From Planctomycetota bacterium (GTDB lineage Bacteria > Planctomycetota > UBA8742 > UBA2392): a DNA stretch of 64,000 nucleotides. Shown one piece after another: positions 15,451-25,322 of the stretch. The stretch spans positions 1 to 64,000 of the forward strand of contig JAGQRH010000016.1 of assembly GCA_020425605.1 (NCBI GenBank), given 5' to 3'. Under the pieces are notes generated by a model. It did no database searches. It saw only the letters and a program-made list of their open reading frames with translations, and was not told the origin of the DNA. Within the stretch, counting starts at the first letter, position 1, and every line of letters starts with the position of its first letter. Both the position numbers and the translations under genes were made by a program.

Positions 15451-17466
15451 CTACTCGATGCCGGCCTTTCGCAACGCGGCCGTGGCGGCGTCGAACAGGG
15501 CTTTCTCATTGGCGGTGGCCTGTTTCAAGGCGTTGGCATCGCCTTTCAGTATGGCGCGCACGATCGCCAGATTCTCGACGCTGGATGCGTAGAACCAGAC
15601 GATTGTCCATGACGCCAGGTAGTTCCCGCGCACGACCCCCGGCACGTAGAATTCCGCCGGGCGTGCGTCGACTGCCTGCCGGATGTGCGCAGGCGTCAGG
15701 ACGCCCAGCGGCGCATCGCCAAACGTGAAGAACTCGCTCGGCAGCTCGTCGTAGACCATACGTCCTTCGCTGTCCTGCCTGCCCGCAGACAGGAACACCG
15801 CCATGCCCTCATTCAGCCAGCGCGGCATGGTCTCGGTGCGACCGGTGCTTGCGACGCACATGTGCCAGAGCTCATGGACCAGCGTTCGCTGCAGCTCGTC
15901 TTCGCCAAACGCCCGACATGCCAGCACCGAGCGCGCGCCGCCAATGCCGTGCGGAAGATACATGCCCGCCACGTTGTCGAGGTTGTCACCCGCGACAAGC
16001 AATGCGGCGTGAAGGTACTCGATCGGGCTGGAAAAGATCGCAAGCACGCCCTCATCCAGCTTTTCCGACATGTCCGGCAGCCACAGGCGAATCTTCTCGG
16101 TATACGGCTGAAGACGCGCCAGGATTACCCTCAGGCTGTCGTCATCGAGATCACTCACGAGGCGCAAACCGAATGGGCCGTCAAGCTCGGTGGCCTGCAG
16201 TGTCGGGGGCTGCAGCAACGCGCTCGCCGAGTCTGCAAACTCCGCGATCTGGACGTGGTTGGGGTAGTCGCGATGCGCCGCCGCCAGTACCTGCTGCGCG
16301 CCGCGAATGTCGCCGTGGTCCGCGGCCAGCCGCGCTTTCACGAGCGCGAAGTCAGGCTTCAGGGCTTCGGGCATGTCAACCCGGGCGAGCTTCAGCTGCG
16401 CTTCCGCCGCGTCGATTTCCCCGACACGACGATCCGCCTCGGCCAGCGCCAGGCTGGTCACAGGCGTCCTGGTCAGCTTGTCGGCCGCCTGCAGGAAGGC
16501 GCGACCGGCATCCAGCCGCCCGGCGACGAGCGCCGCGATGCCCGCCTCATGCTGCGCGGCCGCAAGCTGCGGATGCATCGCAGCGATGCGTTGAGTAACT
16601 TCCGCGCGCCGGGCGATGTCATCGCCCATGCCCGCCCGTTGGCGGACCTCTTCGTCGCTGTAGGCCTTCAGGGCTTCTTCGATTCCAGGGTGGCGGTAGG
16701 CGCTGATGCCGGACAGCAACCCGACGGTTGCGTAATCGCGCAAGCGCTCAAGCGTTCGCCGCGCAAGCAGTCGCTGGCCTGCATCCTGCATCCAGGTGGC
16801 GTCCAGCTTGACTGACATCGACAGGTCGCGCACACGCGCACGCTTGTCGGTGAACGACAGGCCCATTGTCAGGCCGTTCTTGAGCGCGACGTTCGCAGCA
16901 CTTTCAACACCGCCAATGCTTATGCTCAGCAGCCCGTCCTTGATCGTAAACGCTAGCTCGGCGGGCAGGGCCAGCTTGTCGAGTTGCTGCTTGCTGCCGG
17001 GCATGGCAACGAATCGACGCGGCGTCCGCGTGCGGATGCACAGCTGCCAGCCGTCTGCCGTGTGGCTGACTTCAAGCAACCAGGCCGCGGCCGGGTCAAG
17101 CATGTCACGCAGATGAAGGGCAAACTTGCCACCTTGCTCAAGGTCCGCCAGTTTCAGGGTGCCGCTGGCGCTGGTGAAGCCGACGTCGAGCAGTGCCTCA
17201 CAGCTGGGCTGGGCCTCACTCGGGCCGACAGCCATGCCCGCCTCGTCAAAGTCGAAATGGCCGCGTACACGACCGGTGCCGGAGCCTGTGAAGTCCATCC
17301 AGTCCGGCGTGTCTATAAGTTTCGCACTGAGTGTGCCTGCGTCGGTTCGGTCCGGCTCAGCATGGAAGCTGTCGCCGAAAAAACCGTCGGCGTCAAAGCC
17401 CTGCGCCGCGACGGGCGTTGTCAGGGCCAGTGCCAGTGCGATCGCGAATGCTCGTGCGGTCGTCAA
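15451..17466 (-). CDS. Secreted HELWH metallopeptidase-like protein with TPR region
   Basis: Exported 671-residue protein. A signal peptide (TTARAFAIALALALTTPVAA) leads into a beta-rich domain (about 30-230), then an alpha-helical TPR-like region (about 240-410), and a C-terminal gluzincin-type peptidase domain. HELWH near residues 531-535 supplies two zinc histidines and the catalytic glutamate; NEGMAVF about 20 residues on supplies the third ligand. This layout resembles peptidase-MA/DUF1570-type proteins. The start is TTG at 17466 preceded by GGGACGAAGA. The substrate is unknown; it may act on envelope or extracellular protein. Confidence 0.8.
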   Translation of the reverse strand: MTTARAFAIALALALTTPVAAQGFDADGFFGDSFHAEPDRTDAGTLSAKLIDTPDWMDFTGSGTGRVRGHFDFDEAGMAVGPSEAQPSCEALLDVGFTSASGTLKLADLEQGGKFALHLRDMLDPAAAWLLEVSHTADGWQLCIRTRTPRRFVAMPGSKQQLDKLALPAELAFTIKDGLLSISIGGVESAANVALKNGLTMGLSFTDKRARVRDLSMSVKLDATWMQDAGQRLLARRTLERLRDYATVGLLSGISAYRHPGIEEALKAYSDEEVRQRAGMGDDIARRAEVTQRIAAMHPQLAAAQHEAGIAALVAGRLDAGRAFLQAADKLTRTPVTSLALAEADRRVGEIDAAEAQLKLARVDMPEALKPDFALVKARLAADHGDIRGAQQVLAAAHRDYPNHVQIAEFADSASALLQPPTLQATELDGPFGLRLVSDLDDDSLRVILARLQPYTEKIRLWLPDMSEKLDEGVLAIFSSPIEYLHAALLVAGDNLDNVAGMYLPHGIGGARSVLACRAFGEDELQRTLVHELWHMCVASTGRTETMPRWLNEGMAVFLSAGRQDSEGRMVYDELPSEFFTFGDAPLGVLTPAHIRQAVDARPAEFYVPGVVRGNYLASWTIVWFYASSVENLAIVRAILKGDANALKQATANEKALFDAATAALRKAGIE

Positions 17467-17522
17467 TCTTCGTCCCTTGGCCCCGGGGCCCTATTCTATC
17501 AAACGCCGCAGCAAAACACGAA

Positions 17523-17550
17523 GCGGCCGCCGGGATCACCCGACGGCCGC
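17523..17550 (-). terminator. Hairpin terminator after the DksA-like gene
   Basis: On the minus strand GCGGCCGTCGGG pairs with CCCGGCGGCCGC around a TGAT loop, with one G-T pair. It starts 19 bases beyond the stop of the gene ending at 17569 and is followed by TTCGTGTTTTG. Confidence 0.6.
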
Positions 17551-17568
17551 CCAGTTGGTTGTTTGCGC

Positions 17569-18510
17569 CTATACCCGACGCTCGGGGTGCACCCCGTACT
17601 GCTCACCCCCGCCTTCTTCTTCATACTTGCTGCGGCAGTGGATGCAGATGCGGGTGTACGGCATGACCCGCAGGCGCTCGATACTGATGTCGATGCCGCA
17701 GGCTTCGCATTCGCCGAACTTGCCGCCGTCGATCTTTTCGAGGGCACGGGAGATTTCCTTCAACTCCTCGGTCTCGTTTTCAATCATCGACAGGTTGAAT
17801 TCCTGCTCGTACTGCTCGAACGAGCTGTCGGCGAGGTGATTCGACGACACATGCTGGGTTTCGTCGCTGAAAGCCTCATTCTCGAGGTCGTTGACGTCGC
17901 CCTGCAGCTGCGCACGACGGACCGTCAGGAGCTGGCGGAATTCGTCGGCTTCCTTCTTGGTCGGCTTGCGGTGATGCAGCGTGATTGGGTTCTCGCCGAG
18001 GCTCTTTTCTGTTGCATTGACGTGGCGCAACTTGACGCGCTCTTCCGGCGACGCGGCCGGTGCGGGCCCGCTGCGCTTAAGGCGAATCAGAACACCCTTG
18101 CCTGAGACCTTGGATGCGGTGCGAGTGACCGCCGGTTTCTTGGAACTCGCGCTGGCAGCCTTCTTGCCGCTCTTCTTGCTAGAGCCGGACTTGCCTGCCC
18201 CTGACTTGCCTGCCATGGATGCCTTCTTCCCGGATGATTTCTTAGCAGCGCTGGACTTCTTGGCCGCGGGCGCCTTGGCCGCCTTCTTGACTGACGACTT
18301 ACTGGCCACCTTCTTGGCAGACTTCGCCGGTTTCTTCGCGGACTTACTCGTCGACTTTTTCGCTGACGACTTCGCGGACTTCTTTGCGGAATTCTTTGCG
18401 GACTTTTTCGCAGGCGCCTTCGACGCCTTTTTCGCAGAACTCTTTGTGGCCTTCTTGCCGGACTTCTTTGCCGACTTTCCAGCCTTCTTCGCTGCGGCTT
18501 TCTTGGCCAT
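17569..18510 (-). CDS. DksA/TraR-type zinc-finger protein with lysine/alanine-rich histone-H1-like N-terminus
   Basis: Two-part protein of 313 residues. Residues 1-135 are almost only Lys, Ala and Ser in SAKKSAKK-like units, resembling histone H1 tails and expected to bind nucleic acid. Residues 185-300 match the DksA/TraR family, whose members act on RNA polymerase: a helical coiled-coil region and a four-cysteine zinc finger (CEACG, 18 residues later CIHC). The start ATG at 18510 is chosen; a GTG at 18522 is possible. A joined H1-like and DksA-like protein could compact DNA and tune transcription; that is inference. The low-complexity region may mislead alignments. Confidence 0.85.
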   Translation of the reverse strand: MAKKAAAKKAGKSAKKSGKKATKSSAKKASKAPAKKSAKNSAKKSAKSSAKKSTSKSAKKPAKSAKKVASKSSVKKAAKAPAAKKSSAAKKSSGKKASMAGKSGAGKSGSSKKSGKKAASASSKKPAVTRTASKVSGKGVLIRLKRSGPAPAASPEERVKLRHVNATEKSLGENPITLHHRKPTKKEADEFRQLLTVRRAQLQGDVNDLENEAFSDETQHVSSNHLADSSFEQYEQEFNLSMIENETEELKEISRALEKIDGGKFGECEACGIDISIERLRVMPYTRICIHCRSKYEEEGGGEQYGVHPERRV

Positions 18511-18609
18511 TGGACTGCTCACTTTCTGGCGCCGCCGTGCAGGCCGGCTGATTTGAAAAAACGCCGCGAAAGCATAGGCGGGAGCCGTGGGGTGTCAAGC
18601 AAAACGCCC

Positions 18610-19026
18610 TCAAATGCGAGCAAACGGCGGATGTGCGATGATTTGTTCCAGCACGGGCAGGTTTGGCTCGAGAAACTGCAGGCTGCGGACGTCTTCGGGC
18701 GGCATCCAGCGGTGCTCCAGCGCGCCGGGCGAGGCCGCCGCGCCATCGGGCTTTCGACCCACGAAGAATGTCAGGCGCACGCGACGGCCCGGGTAGTCAA
18801 CCTCCCGCACCGCGTATTCACGCAGCCCCGGCGCATCGTAGCCGATTTCTTCCCGCAGCTCGCGGCGCGCACACTGCAGAGCACTCTCATCACCCTCGCG
18901 CTTTCCGCCCGGCCATTCCCACCAGCCGCCGAAGTAGCTGCCCTCCGGCCGGCGGTTTACCAGCATCCGCGGACCGTCAAACAGGATTACAACCGAGACG
19001 TCAATCGTTGGGCTGCTGGGACTCAT
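18610..19026 (-). CDS. NUDIX hydrolase (MutT-like)
   Basis: Hydrolyses a nucleoside diphosphate linked to another group; the closest look is 8-oxo-dGTPase MutT. The complete Nudix box, GGKREGDESALQCARRELREE followed by IG, starts near residue 40. Length is 138 residues. VVILFDGPRMLVNRRP near the start and FLEPNLPVL near the end suit the MutT subgroup. It is upstream of the DksA-like gene on the same strand, 99 bp away. Substrate specificity cannot be read from sequence. Confidence 0.92.
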   Translation of the reverse strand: MSPSSPTIDVSVVILFDGPRMLVNRRPEGSYFGGWWEWPGGKREGDESALQCARRELREEIGYDAPGLREYAVREVDYPGRRVRLTFFVGRKPDGAAASPGALEHRWMPPEDVRSLQFLEPNLPVLEQIIAHPPFARI

Positions 19027-19077
19027 GGGCCCAGTTTCCCACCGACGATGCGGGTTGCAAGTCGTACAATGAGTGGA

Positions 19078-21195
19078 ATGGACTGGATCAAGGACAACTG
19101 GAAGCGTGTTCTGAAATTCGGCGGCCTGGGCGCCGGGTGCTTCACGTTGGCGCTCGGCGGTTTCGTGCTGGCGCGCTACGTAGCGTCCGGCAGCGAGTAC
19201 GAAGGAAAACTGCTCGACCTCGTGCCGACTGACGTGTCGGTAGTCATGACCGTCGACAACGTGCCGGCCCGAAAAGGTGAGTTTGAGCGGTTCCTCAGTG
19301 ATCTCGTGCAGCAGCCGGCCCTGCCGCAGCTTGAGCGCTCAAGCCTCTGGCGTGACTCGCTGGGCAAGGCCTTCGGCGAGTCACTGCAGCAGTTCAAGGA
19401 TGAAGAATACGAAGGCGGCCTGAAACAGGCCCGCAGCGACGCCGACCAGCTCGGCATCGAGCTGTTCAAGGACGTGCTCGACGGCGAAGTCGTGATCGCC
19501 ACGGACCCGGGCGGCGATTCCAGCGACCTGCTCGTGCTCACGAGGCTCGCCCGCAACGCGCGCTTCAAGTGGCAGTTCCTTGATGTCGCGTCGGGCTTCT
19601 TTCCGGACGCCCCGAACCAGCCGAAGCTGGAATACGCCAACGGCATCCTCAAGGTCACGCCGGTCGCGCAGCCTGACCAGCCTCCGCCGCGCACCATGAT
19701 GATCGCCGTGCTGGATGACGTGCTCGTCATCAGCAACAGCTCACGACTGATGAACGGCGCCATCGCCCACCACTCAGGCAAGAGCAAGGGCATCTCGGCC
19801 GACGCAAGCTATGAAGCAACCCTCGCGCTCGTTGAGCCTGCCAGCCGCGACGCCCACTTCAGCGGCATCTGGATGAACCTTGACCGCCTGCGGACAAGGC
19901 TGCCTGCTGAGCCGGACGAAACCGGCCGTGAAGTCAGCCCCGTGGACGCATACAACTCGATGCCCGAAAGCGTTGTGGCGATCTACCCGGACATTTTCGG
20001 GCCCGTAAACCGCATCGTGAGTGCCGACCTCGACTCGCGCCCGTTCAGCGCGGCGTACTACGGCATCGACATCAGCCAGCCCAGCCAGGTGACCTTCGAC
20101 CAGTACCTGCTCGTTTCCGAAGACCGCATCGGCGCTGAGGAATTCAGGCACCTGCGCGAAACCTGGGCCCAGCCGGCGGCGATCGAGTCGCAGCTTGAGC
20201 TGTTGCCGCAGGACACCATGATGCAGGTCAGCTACCGGCAGCCGCTCAGCATTCTGTACAACGACGTATTCGACCAGCCGACACGCGAGAGCCTGGTGGG
20301 CGACTTTGTGGTTGCCATGAAGTCCTCGGCCGTCGCCAACTGCATGCCGAACGAAGCCGAAGAACTCGTCTTCGCGGCCGTGCCTCGCAAGTACGCTCCC
20401 GAGGCGGCCGTGCCGCTGTCAGGCACCGACATGCCGCTACCCGGCTTCGCGATCGCGTTCCGCACGCCGCAGGCCGACCCGCTGATCGCGCGTGCGCTGC
20501 TGAGTGAATACCTGCAGGTCCAGCGCGGGCGAAGCACCAGCAAACCCGGTGACAACCCGGAAGAAAAGAAAGGCCCCGTACAGGTCGTTGACCTGTTCGT
20601 TGCGGGCCAGCAGGTTTACGGCTTTGACGACCCGCGCGAAGACGACAATTTCATCCGGCGGCTGAACCGCAGCATCCGCGCGGCGCTGGTCGGCGAATGG
20701 CTGATCCTGACGAACTCTGAGCAATTGCTCGCCCATGCAATCAATGCGTCCAACGGCAAAGTGGTCGGGCTTCTGAAATCCCCGGGCTCGGCGTGGCGCT
20801 CGCTGTCCAGCAGCGGCAGCGCCACGGTCTACCTGAACTTCGAGCAGTTCGTGAACTACGCCGCCAGCCCCGAACTGTTCAAGGTGCTGCGCGACAACAA
20901 GTTCAATCCCACGCTGCCGGAGGGTCGCGACCCCCGTGAGCTGCGCGAGGAGATTGCCAGGACGCTGGGCTACAACCCGAACGACACCAGCAGCCTCACC
21001 AAGCCCGACGTCTCAGCCGAGTACAACCGGCGCAAGGCGGCCTGGGAACAGAAGTGCGCCATCGAGGGCGACCGCTATATCTCGGAGCTGCAAGCGGACA
21101 TGAACGGCCTGCGCTATTTCCGGGATCTCGCCCTGACGACCGACTTTGCCGCGGACCACCTGCACGTCCGTGGCATCCTGCGCATCGGCTCATAG
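19078..21195 (+). CDS. Membrane-anchored periplasmic protein of unknown function
   Basis: 705-residue protein with one N-terminal membrane segment (VLKFGGLGAGCFTLALGGFV, residues 12-31) and a large extracytoplasmic part. I cannot place it with confidence; PTDVSVVMTVDNVPARKGEF and repeated beta-rich blocks recall DUF3352-type proteins. No enzymatic motif was seen. The start is read as ATG 19078 because a -10-like TACAAT (19065-19070) ends seven bases before it and no ribosome-binding site is present, so the mRNA may be leaderless. An in-frame ATG at 19069 overlaps that -10. The next gene follows after 33 bp. Confidence 0.7.
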   Translation: MDWIKDNWKRVLKFGGLGAGCFTLALGGFVLARYVASGSEYEGKLLDLVPTDVSVVMTVDNVPARKGEFERFLSDLVQQPALPQLERSSLWRDSLGKAFGESLQQFKDEEYEGGLKQARSDADQLGIELFKDVLDGEVVIATDPGGDSSDLLVLTRLARNARFKWQFLDVASGFFPDAPNQPKLEYANGILKVTPVAQPDQPPPRTMMIAVLDDVLVISNSSRLMNGAIAHHSGKSKGISADASYEATLALVEPASRDAHFSGIWMNLDRLRTRLPAEPDETGREVSPVDAYNSMPESVVAIYPDIFGPVNRIVSADLDSRPFSAAYYGIDISQPSQVTFDQYLLVSEDRIGAEEFRHLRETWAQPAAIESQLELLPQDTMMQVSYRQPLSILYNDVFDQPTRESLVGDFVVAMKSSAVANCMPNEAEELVFAAVPRKYAPEAAVPLSGTDMPLPGFAIAFRTPQADPLIARALLSEYLQVQRGRSTSKPGDNPEEKKGPVQVVDLFVAGQQVYGFDDPREDDNFIRRLNRSIRAALVGEWLILTNSEQLLAHAINASNGKVVGLLKSPGSAWRSLSSSGSATVYLNFEQFVNYAASPELFKVLRDNKFNPTLPEGRDPRELREEIARTLGYNPNDTSSLTKPDVSAEYNRRKAAWEQKCAIEGDRYISELQADMNGLRYFRDLALTTDFAADHLHVRGILRIGS

Positions 21196-21228
21196 CCTCT
21201 TCGCACGCAAATTCCCTATACTGGCGGC

Positions 21229-22815
21229 ATGAAAACACTGCGCGTACTGCCGGCCGTTCTGCTGTTGCTTGCCTTTTCACTGCACGCCCCGCGTGCGCAG
21301 GACAGCACATCCAAGGCCGAGGCCAGGAACTACAACTTCCTGATCTATTACATGGGCTCGCGGATCGGCTGGTCCAAGACCACAGTGACGTCTGAAGTAC
21401 TCAACGGCGCCACGGTAACGCATGAACACGAGGACTCATGGCTGCAGATCAAGCGCAGCTTTGACGGCATGACGTTTGAGTCCGCGGCCGTGGTTGACTA
21501 CTGGTACCACCTGGATGGGCGGTTGATCAAAGTCGTGGACGTCACGAAGAACGGAAAGCAAAGCGTCACGGTCGAAACGGCCTATGGCGAGAAAGACGTC
21601 ACCATCAAGGAGACCGTCGACCAGGGCAAGCCCAGCAGCACGACACTCACCCTCGGCGAGCGCACAGTCTACGGCGACACCCGCGCATGGCGCGTACTCA
21701 AGGACTCCAAGCGCCTGAAGTCCGGCGAGAAGCTGGATTTCTGGACGGTCGATGACGGCGACCACGCGTTCGTTGAGCAGCACTGGACGGTCAGCGGCCC
21801 CAGCAAACGCAAGCTCAACGACAAGAGCATCGTTGAGGGGACCGAGATCAGCATTGTGAAGGGCGGCCGTGCATCCACGTTGATCATGGGCGACGACGAC
21901 ATGCCGCTGATGTTTGAGGATGTCGGCGGTTTCAGCCTGGAGCGCACCGACAAGATCCCCGATCCGTTCAAGACCGAAGAAGTCGAGTTGCGCAACACAA
22001 TGAACGCGAACATCGCGATCCTTGAGTACGCCCAGCTGACGCAGCTCGACATCCATTTCGAGTTTGAGCACGACGACGGTGGCGGCGTCCCGCCGATCGC
22101 CGACACGAACGAGTACCACGACGTGATCAAGTACGACAAGGGCTACGCGATCCGCATGAAGTCACGGCGCCTGAAGTCAGACTTCGAGTCGCCGAAGTAC
22201 CCGCTGACGGACATCCCTGATGACATCAAGAAGTACCTTGAGCCGACGGCCATGTGCCAGTCCGACGACGAGACGCTGCTCGCGGTCGCGCTCAAGGAAG
22301 TGAAGCGCAAGACCAGCGCGCTTTCGGCCGCGAAGGCACTGATGCGCTTTGCCAACAAGAAGCTGCGGGACGGCTCCGGCGACACCGGCTCAGCCAGCGC
22401 CAGGCAGGCATATGACGAAGGCCAGGGAGACTGCACGGAGCACGCGGCCCTGTTCGTCGCGCTGGCGCGGGCAGCGGGGCTTCCGGCGCGCAACGTCGGT
22501 GGTTTCGTGTATGCATGCTCGGCCTCTGGCACGACGTCAATCTTCGGCTATCACGCCTGGGCGGAGGTGTGGCTGGGCGAATGGGTCGCCGTTGACGCGA
22601 CGGTTGACGCCATGGGTACCTCGGCGCGCTACGTGCAGTTCGACATTGATGAGCCGGGTGAGACCTACGGCAAGTCGCGATCATCCCGCTGCATTCGCCA
22701 GAAGATCCGCCCGATCATTGACGGCTACGAGCTGGCCGACGGCACGAAGTGGCGGCGCAAGGGCGCGCCAGATTTCGACTGGGACAAGGCCGGCAAGCCG
22801 GAAGACAACAAGTAG
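21229..22815 (+). CDS. Secreted transglutaminase-like protein
   Basis: Exported 528-residue protein with a signal peptide (MKTLRVLPAVLLLLAFSLHA). The N-terminal 300 residues are beta-rich (strands such as VTVETAYGEKDVTIKETV). The C-terminal domain is of the transglutaminase-like superfamily with the full triad: Cys402 in GDCTEHA, His442 in YHAWAEV and Asp456 in VAVDATVD. Bacterial members are usually cysteine proteases or cross-linking enzymes. A TATACT -10-like element ends six bases before the ATG, with no ribosome-binding site, so this start may also be leaderless. It follows the membrane-anchored gene and may share its regulation. Confidence 0.88.
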   Translation: MKTLRVLPAVLLLLAFSLHAPRAQDSTSKAEARNYNFLIYYMGSRIGWSKTTVTSEVLNGATVTHEHEDSWLQIKRSFDGMTFESAAVVDYWYHLDGRLIKVVDVTKNGKQSVTVETAYGEKDVTIKETVDQGKPSSTTLTLGERTVYGDTRAWRVLKDSKRLKSGEKLDFWTVDDGDHAFVEQHWTVSGPSKRKLNDKSIVEGTEISIVKGGRASTLIMGDDDMPLMFEDVGGFSLERTDKIPDPFKTEEVELRNTMNANIAILEYAQLTQLDIHFEFEHDDGGGVPPIADTNEYHDVIKYDKGYAIRMKSRRLKSDFESPKYPLTDIPDDIKKYLEPTAMCQSDDETLLAVALKEVKRKTSALSAAKALMRFANKKLRDGSGDTGSASARQAYDEGQGDCTEHAALFVALARAAGLPARNVGGFVYACSASGTTSIFGYHAWAEVWLGEWVAVDATVDAMGTSARYVQFDIDEPGETYGKSRSSRCIRQKIRPIIDGYELADGTKWRRKGAPDFDWDKAGKPEDNK

Positions 22816-22819
22816 AAGC

Positions 22820-24598
22820 TCAGCTTCTCTGGGCCGAGGGCTGCGGTGCCGGCAGGCTGATGCGGAACGTGCTGCCCTTGCCGACTTCACTTTCGGCGTC
22901 AACGCGGCCGCCATGCTTGATCGAGACGTGCTTGACGATCGCAAGGCCCAACCCGGTTCCGCCCAGCGCGCGCGAACGGGCCTTGTCGACGCGGTAGAAG
23001 CGCTCGAAGATTCGCGACAGGGCATCGGCCGGGATTCCGCAGCCGGTGTCTTTCACTTCCAGTTGCAGGCCGCTGTCTGGGCGACGGACACTCACGTCAA
23101 CGCGCCCGCCGGATGGCGTATAGCTGATTGCGTTCACGATCAGGTTGTCCACGGCCTCGGTCATGTCTTCTTCGTTGATGAGCGCAATCACGGGCTGCGC
23201 TGCGCGGTGCATCTCCAGCGTCACGCCCTTGGCATCTGCGGCTTCGCGGTGCTTCTTGACGCAGCTGTCCGCGAGGTCGTTCAGGTCCAGGTGCTGGCGC
23301 ATTTCGTCGCCGGTGCCGCTCTCCAGCCGTGACAGGTTCAGGATGTCCGAGACCAGTTTGCTGAGGCGCGTGGTGTTCGCCTGAATCTTCTGCAGGAACG
23401 GCACGCGCACGCTTTCGTCGTCGGCGGCGCCGTCGAGCAGCGTCTCGACGTAGGCGCTGATGCTGGTGAGCGGCGTCTTCAATTCATGGCTGACGTTCGC
23501 CACGAAGTCCTGGCGCATTTCCAGCAGCTTCTGGTCTTCCGTGGCATCGCCGACCAGCAGCACCGCGTGGCGATTGCCGTTGGCGGTATCAAACAGCGGC
23601 GTCGCAACGAACTCCAGCACCCGGCGCTGCGCGCCCTGCGTGCGATCTTCGACCCACACGCGGCGTGGCTCAACCAGGTTCGGAAGGTTGCTCAGCAATT
23701 CATCGACCTCGGGCAGGCGAATGCTCTCCCACAGAGCCTGGCCGGCCAGCGGCTTGTCACCCGTTCCCAGCAGTGTGGCTGCCACACGGTTCGCGAGCAC
23801 GACATTGCCGCCCTGGTCCACGAGTAGAAGGCCCTCGGACATGTTGTCCATGATCGTGGACATCTCTCGCCGATTCGCCTCGAGCTGGCTGACACGATTC
23901 AGCAGCTCGCGCCCCATGCCGTTGAACGTCTCGACCAATTGGCCGAACTCGTCACGACGATCCAGCTCGACCTTTGTATCCAGATTGCCCTTCGCGATTT
24001 CCTGGGCCGCCGAGCGGGTAGCCTCGATCGGCCTCACGATGTAGCGCGCCATGCCAAAGCTGAGAATCATGCCCGCCAGGGCCAGCAACCCGACCGTGAT
24101 GTACAGGCTGTTTCGAACGACATCCAGCCGCGTACTCACCTGCCGCATGGGCAGGGCAACCCGGATGATGTCCGCGCTGGTGTTGTTGGGGTCGGTAACG
24201 GCGACGTACAGGAAGTCCATGTGCCGGGTTGCGCTGTGCCGCACGGACGTGCCGACGCCTGTGGAAATGGCAGAACGGACTTCAGGCCGGGTGCCATGGT
24301 CATCCATTTCCTCGGCCATGGCCTCCGAGTCCGCGCGGACGCTGCCGGTGCGGTCGATGACGGTAACGCGCGCGCCGGATGCCTCGGCGTTGCCGGCTAC
24401 AATCGCCTGAAGATCGACTCCGGAAGCCTCGTGCAGATTCTGTTGTACGAGACGAGCTCGGGCCTCGAGGTCGCGTCCCGCGTTCTCGAGCAGCACATCC
24501 TTGAGGTGAAGCTCAAGGTATGCGGTCGACAGCACCAGAAACAGTGAGACGGCGGCAGCGTTCATGGCGGTGAGTCGCCAGAACAAACGGCTGCGCAA
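22820..24598 (-). CDS. phoR: Phosphate regulon sensor histidine kinase PhoR-type
   Basis: Membrane sensor kinase of 592 residues. The first membrane helix (about 8-28) and second (about 170-190) enclose a periplasmic sensor domain. They are followed by a HAMP segment (ARYIVRPIEATRSAAQEI), a PAS domain (NVVLANRVAATLLG), the phospho-acceptor box FVANVSHELKTPLTSI, and an ATPase domain with N, G1 (KDTGCGIP) and G2 (GTGLGLAIV) boxes. It lies four bases behind phoB, and phoU and a Na/Pi cotransporter are upstream, so phosphate is the likely signal. The start is TTG at 24598. Confidence 0.9.
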   Translation of the reverse strand: MRSRLFWRLTAMNAAAVSLFLVLSTAYLELHLKDVLLENAGRDLEARARLVQQNLHEASGVDLQAIVAGNAEASGARVTVIDRTGSVRADSEAMAEEMDDHGTRPEVRSAISTGVGTSVRHSATRHMDFLYVAVTDPNNTSADIIRVALPMRQVSTRLDVVRNSLYITVGLLALAGMILSFGMARYIVRPIEATRSAAQEIAKGNLDTKVELDRRDEFGQLVETFNGMGRELLNRVSQLEANRREMSTIMDNMSEGLLLVDQGGNVVLANRVAATLLGTGDKPLAGQALWESIRLPEVDELLSNLPNLVEPRRVWVEDRTQGAQRRVLEFVATPLFDTANGNRHAVLLVGDATEDQKLLEMRQDFVANVSHELKTPLTSISAYVETLLDGAADDESVRVPFLQKIQANTTRLSKLVSDILNLSRLESGTGDEMRQHLDLNDLADSCVKKHREAADAKGVTLEMHRAAQPVIALINEEDMTEAVDNLIVNAISYTPSGGRVDVSVRRPDSGLQLEVKDTGCGIPADALSRIFERFYRVDKARSRALGGTGLGLAIVKHVSIKHGGRVDAESEVGKGSTFRISLPAPQPSAQRS

Positions 24599-24602
24599 GA
24601 CG

Positions 24603-25322
24603 CTAGACTTCTTCGAAACGATAGCCGACCCCTCGCACGGTCACGATGTAGCTGCCGTACTTGCCCAGCTTCTTGCGCAGGGCCGCCACGTGCACGTCGA
24701 TATTCCTCGCCGTGACAAATACATCCGGGCCTACCACCGCGTCCAGTAACTGGTCCCGGGTGAACACCCGGCCCTTCTTCCGCATCAGGAAGCTGAGCAG
24801 CTTGAACTCGCTAAGAGTAAGCTCCAGCGCCTTTCCGTCTATGGTTACCTCGTGCTTGCGAAGATCGACAGCGAGCGATCCGGCATGGAGGGTCTCATGG
24901 TCAGAATCGCCTTCACGAGGCTCGATCCGCCTCAACACGGCTTTGATTCTGGCCATCAGCTCAGTGGTGCTGAACGGCTTGACGATGTAGTCGTCGGCGC
25001 CCAGCGTCAGGCCAACAACGACGTCCGCCTCGGTTCCCTTGGCCGTCAGCATGATGACCGGCAGGTCGCGCGTACGGTCGTCGTCGCGCAGCTTGCGGCA
25101 GACTTCCAGGCCGTCGATGCCCGGCAGCATCAGGTCAAGAAGGACGAGGTCCGGAAGGGTCTCGCGTGCTGCGGCGAGCCCGTCTTCCCCGCTGCCCGCA
25201 GTCGATACGCGATAGCGGTTCTTCTCGAGGTTGTACTTGAGGACTTCCGTGATATCCGGCTCGTCCTCGATGATCAGAATGGTCTGTGCTTTGGTGCCGG
25301 GGTTCATGGTGTTCGCCGTCAC
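24603..25322 (-). CDS. phoB: Phosphate response regulator PhoB-type
   Basis: OmpR-family response regulator with a receiver domain (IIEDEPDITEV acidic pocket; phospho-acceptor Asp in LVLLDLMLPG; Lys in VKPFSTTE) and a C-terminal winged helix (ELTLSEFKLLSFLMRKKGRVFTR...VRGVGYRF). The GTG start at 25322 overlaps the phoU stop (GTGA), indicating translational coupling; an ATG at 25307 is an alternative. It partners the PhoR-type kinase encoded immediately downstream. Target genes are unknown, but the cotransporter and phoU are prime candidates. Confidence 0.92.
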   Translation of the reverse strand: MTANTMNPGTKAQTILIIEDEPDITEVLKYNLEKNRYRVSTAGSGEDGLAAARETLPDLVLLDLMLPGIDGLEVCRKLRDDDRTRDLPVIMLTAKGTEADVVVGLTLGADDYIVKPFSTTELMARIKAVLRRIEPREGDSDHETLHAGSLAVDLRKHEVTIDGKALELTLSEFKLLSFLMRKKGRVFTRDQLLDAVVGPDVFVTARNIDVHVAALRKKLGKYGSYIVTVRGVGYRFEEV

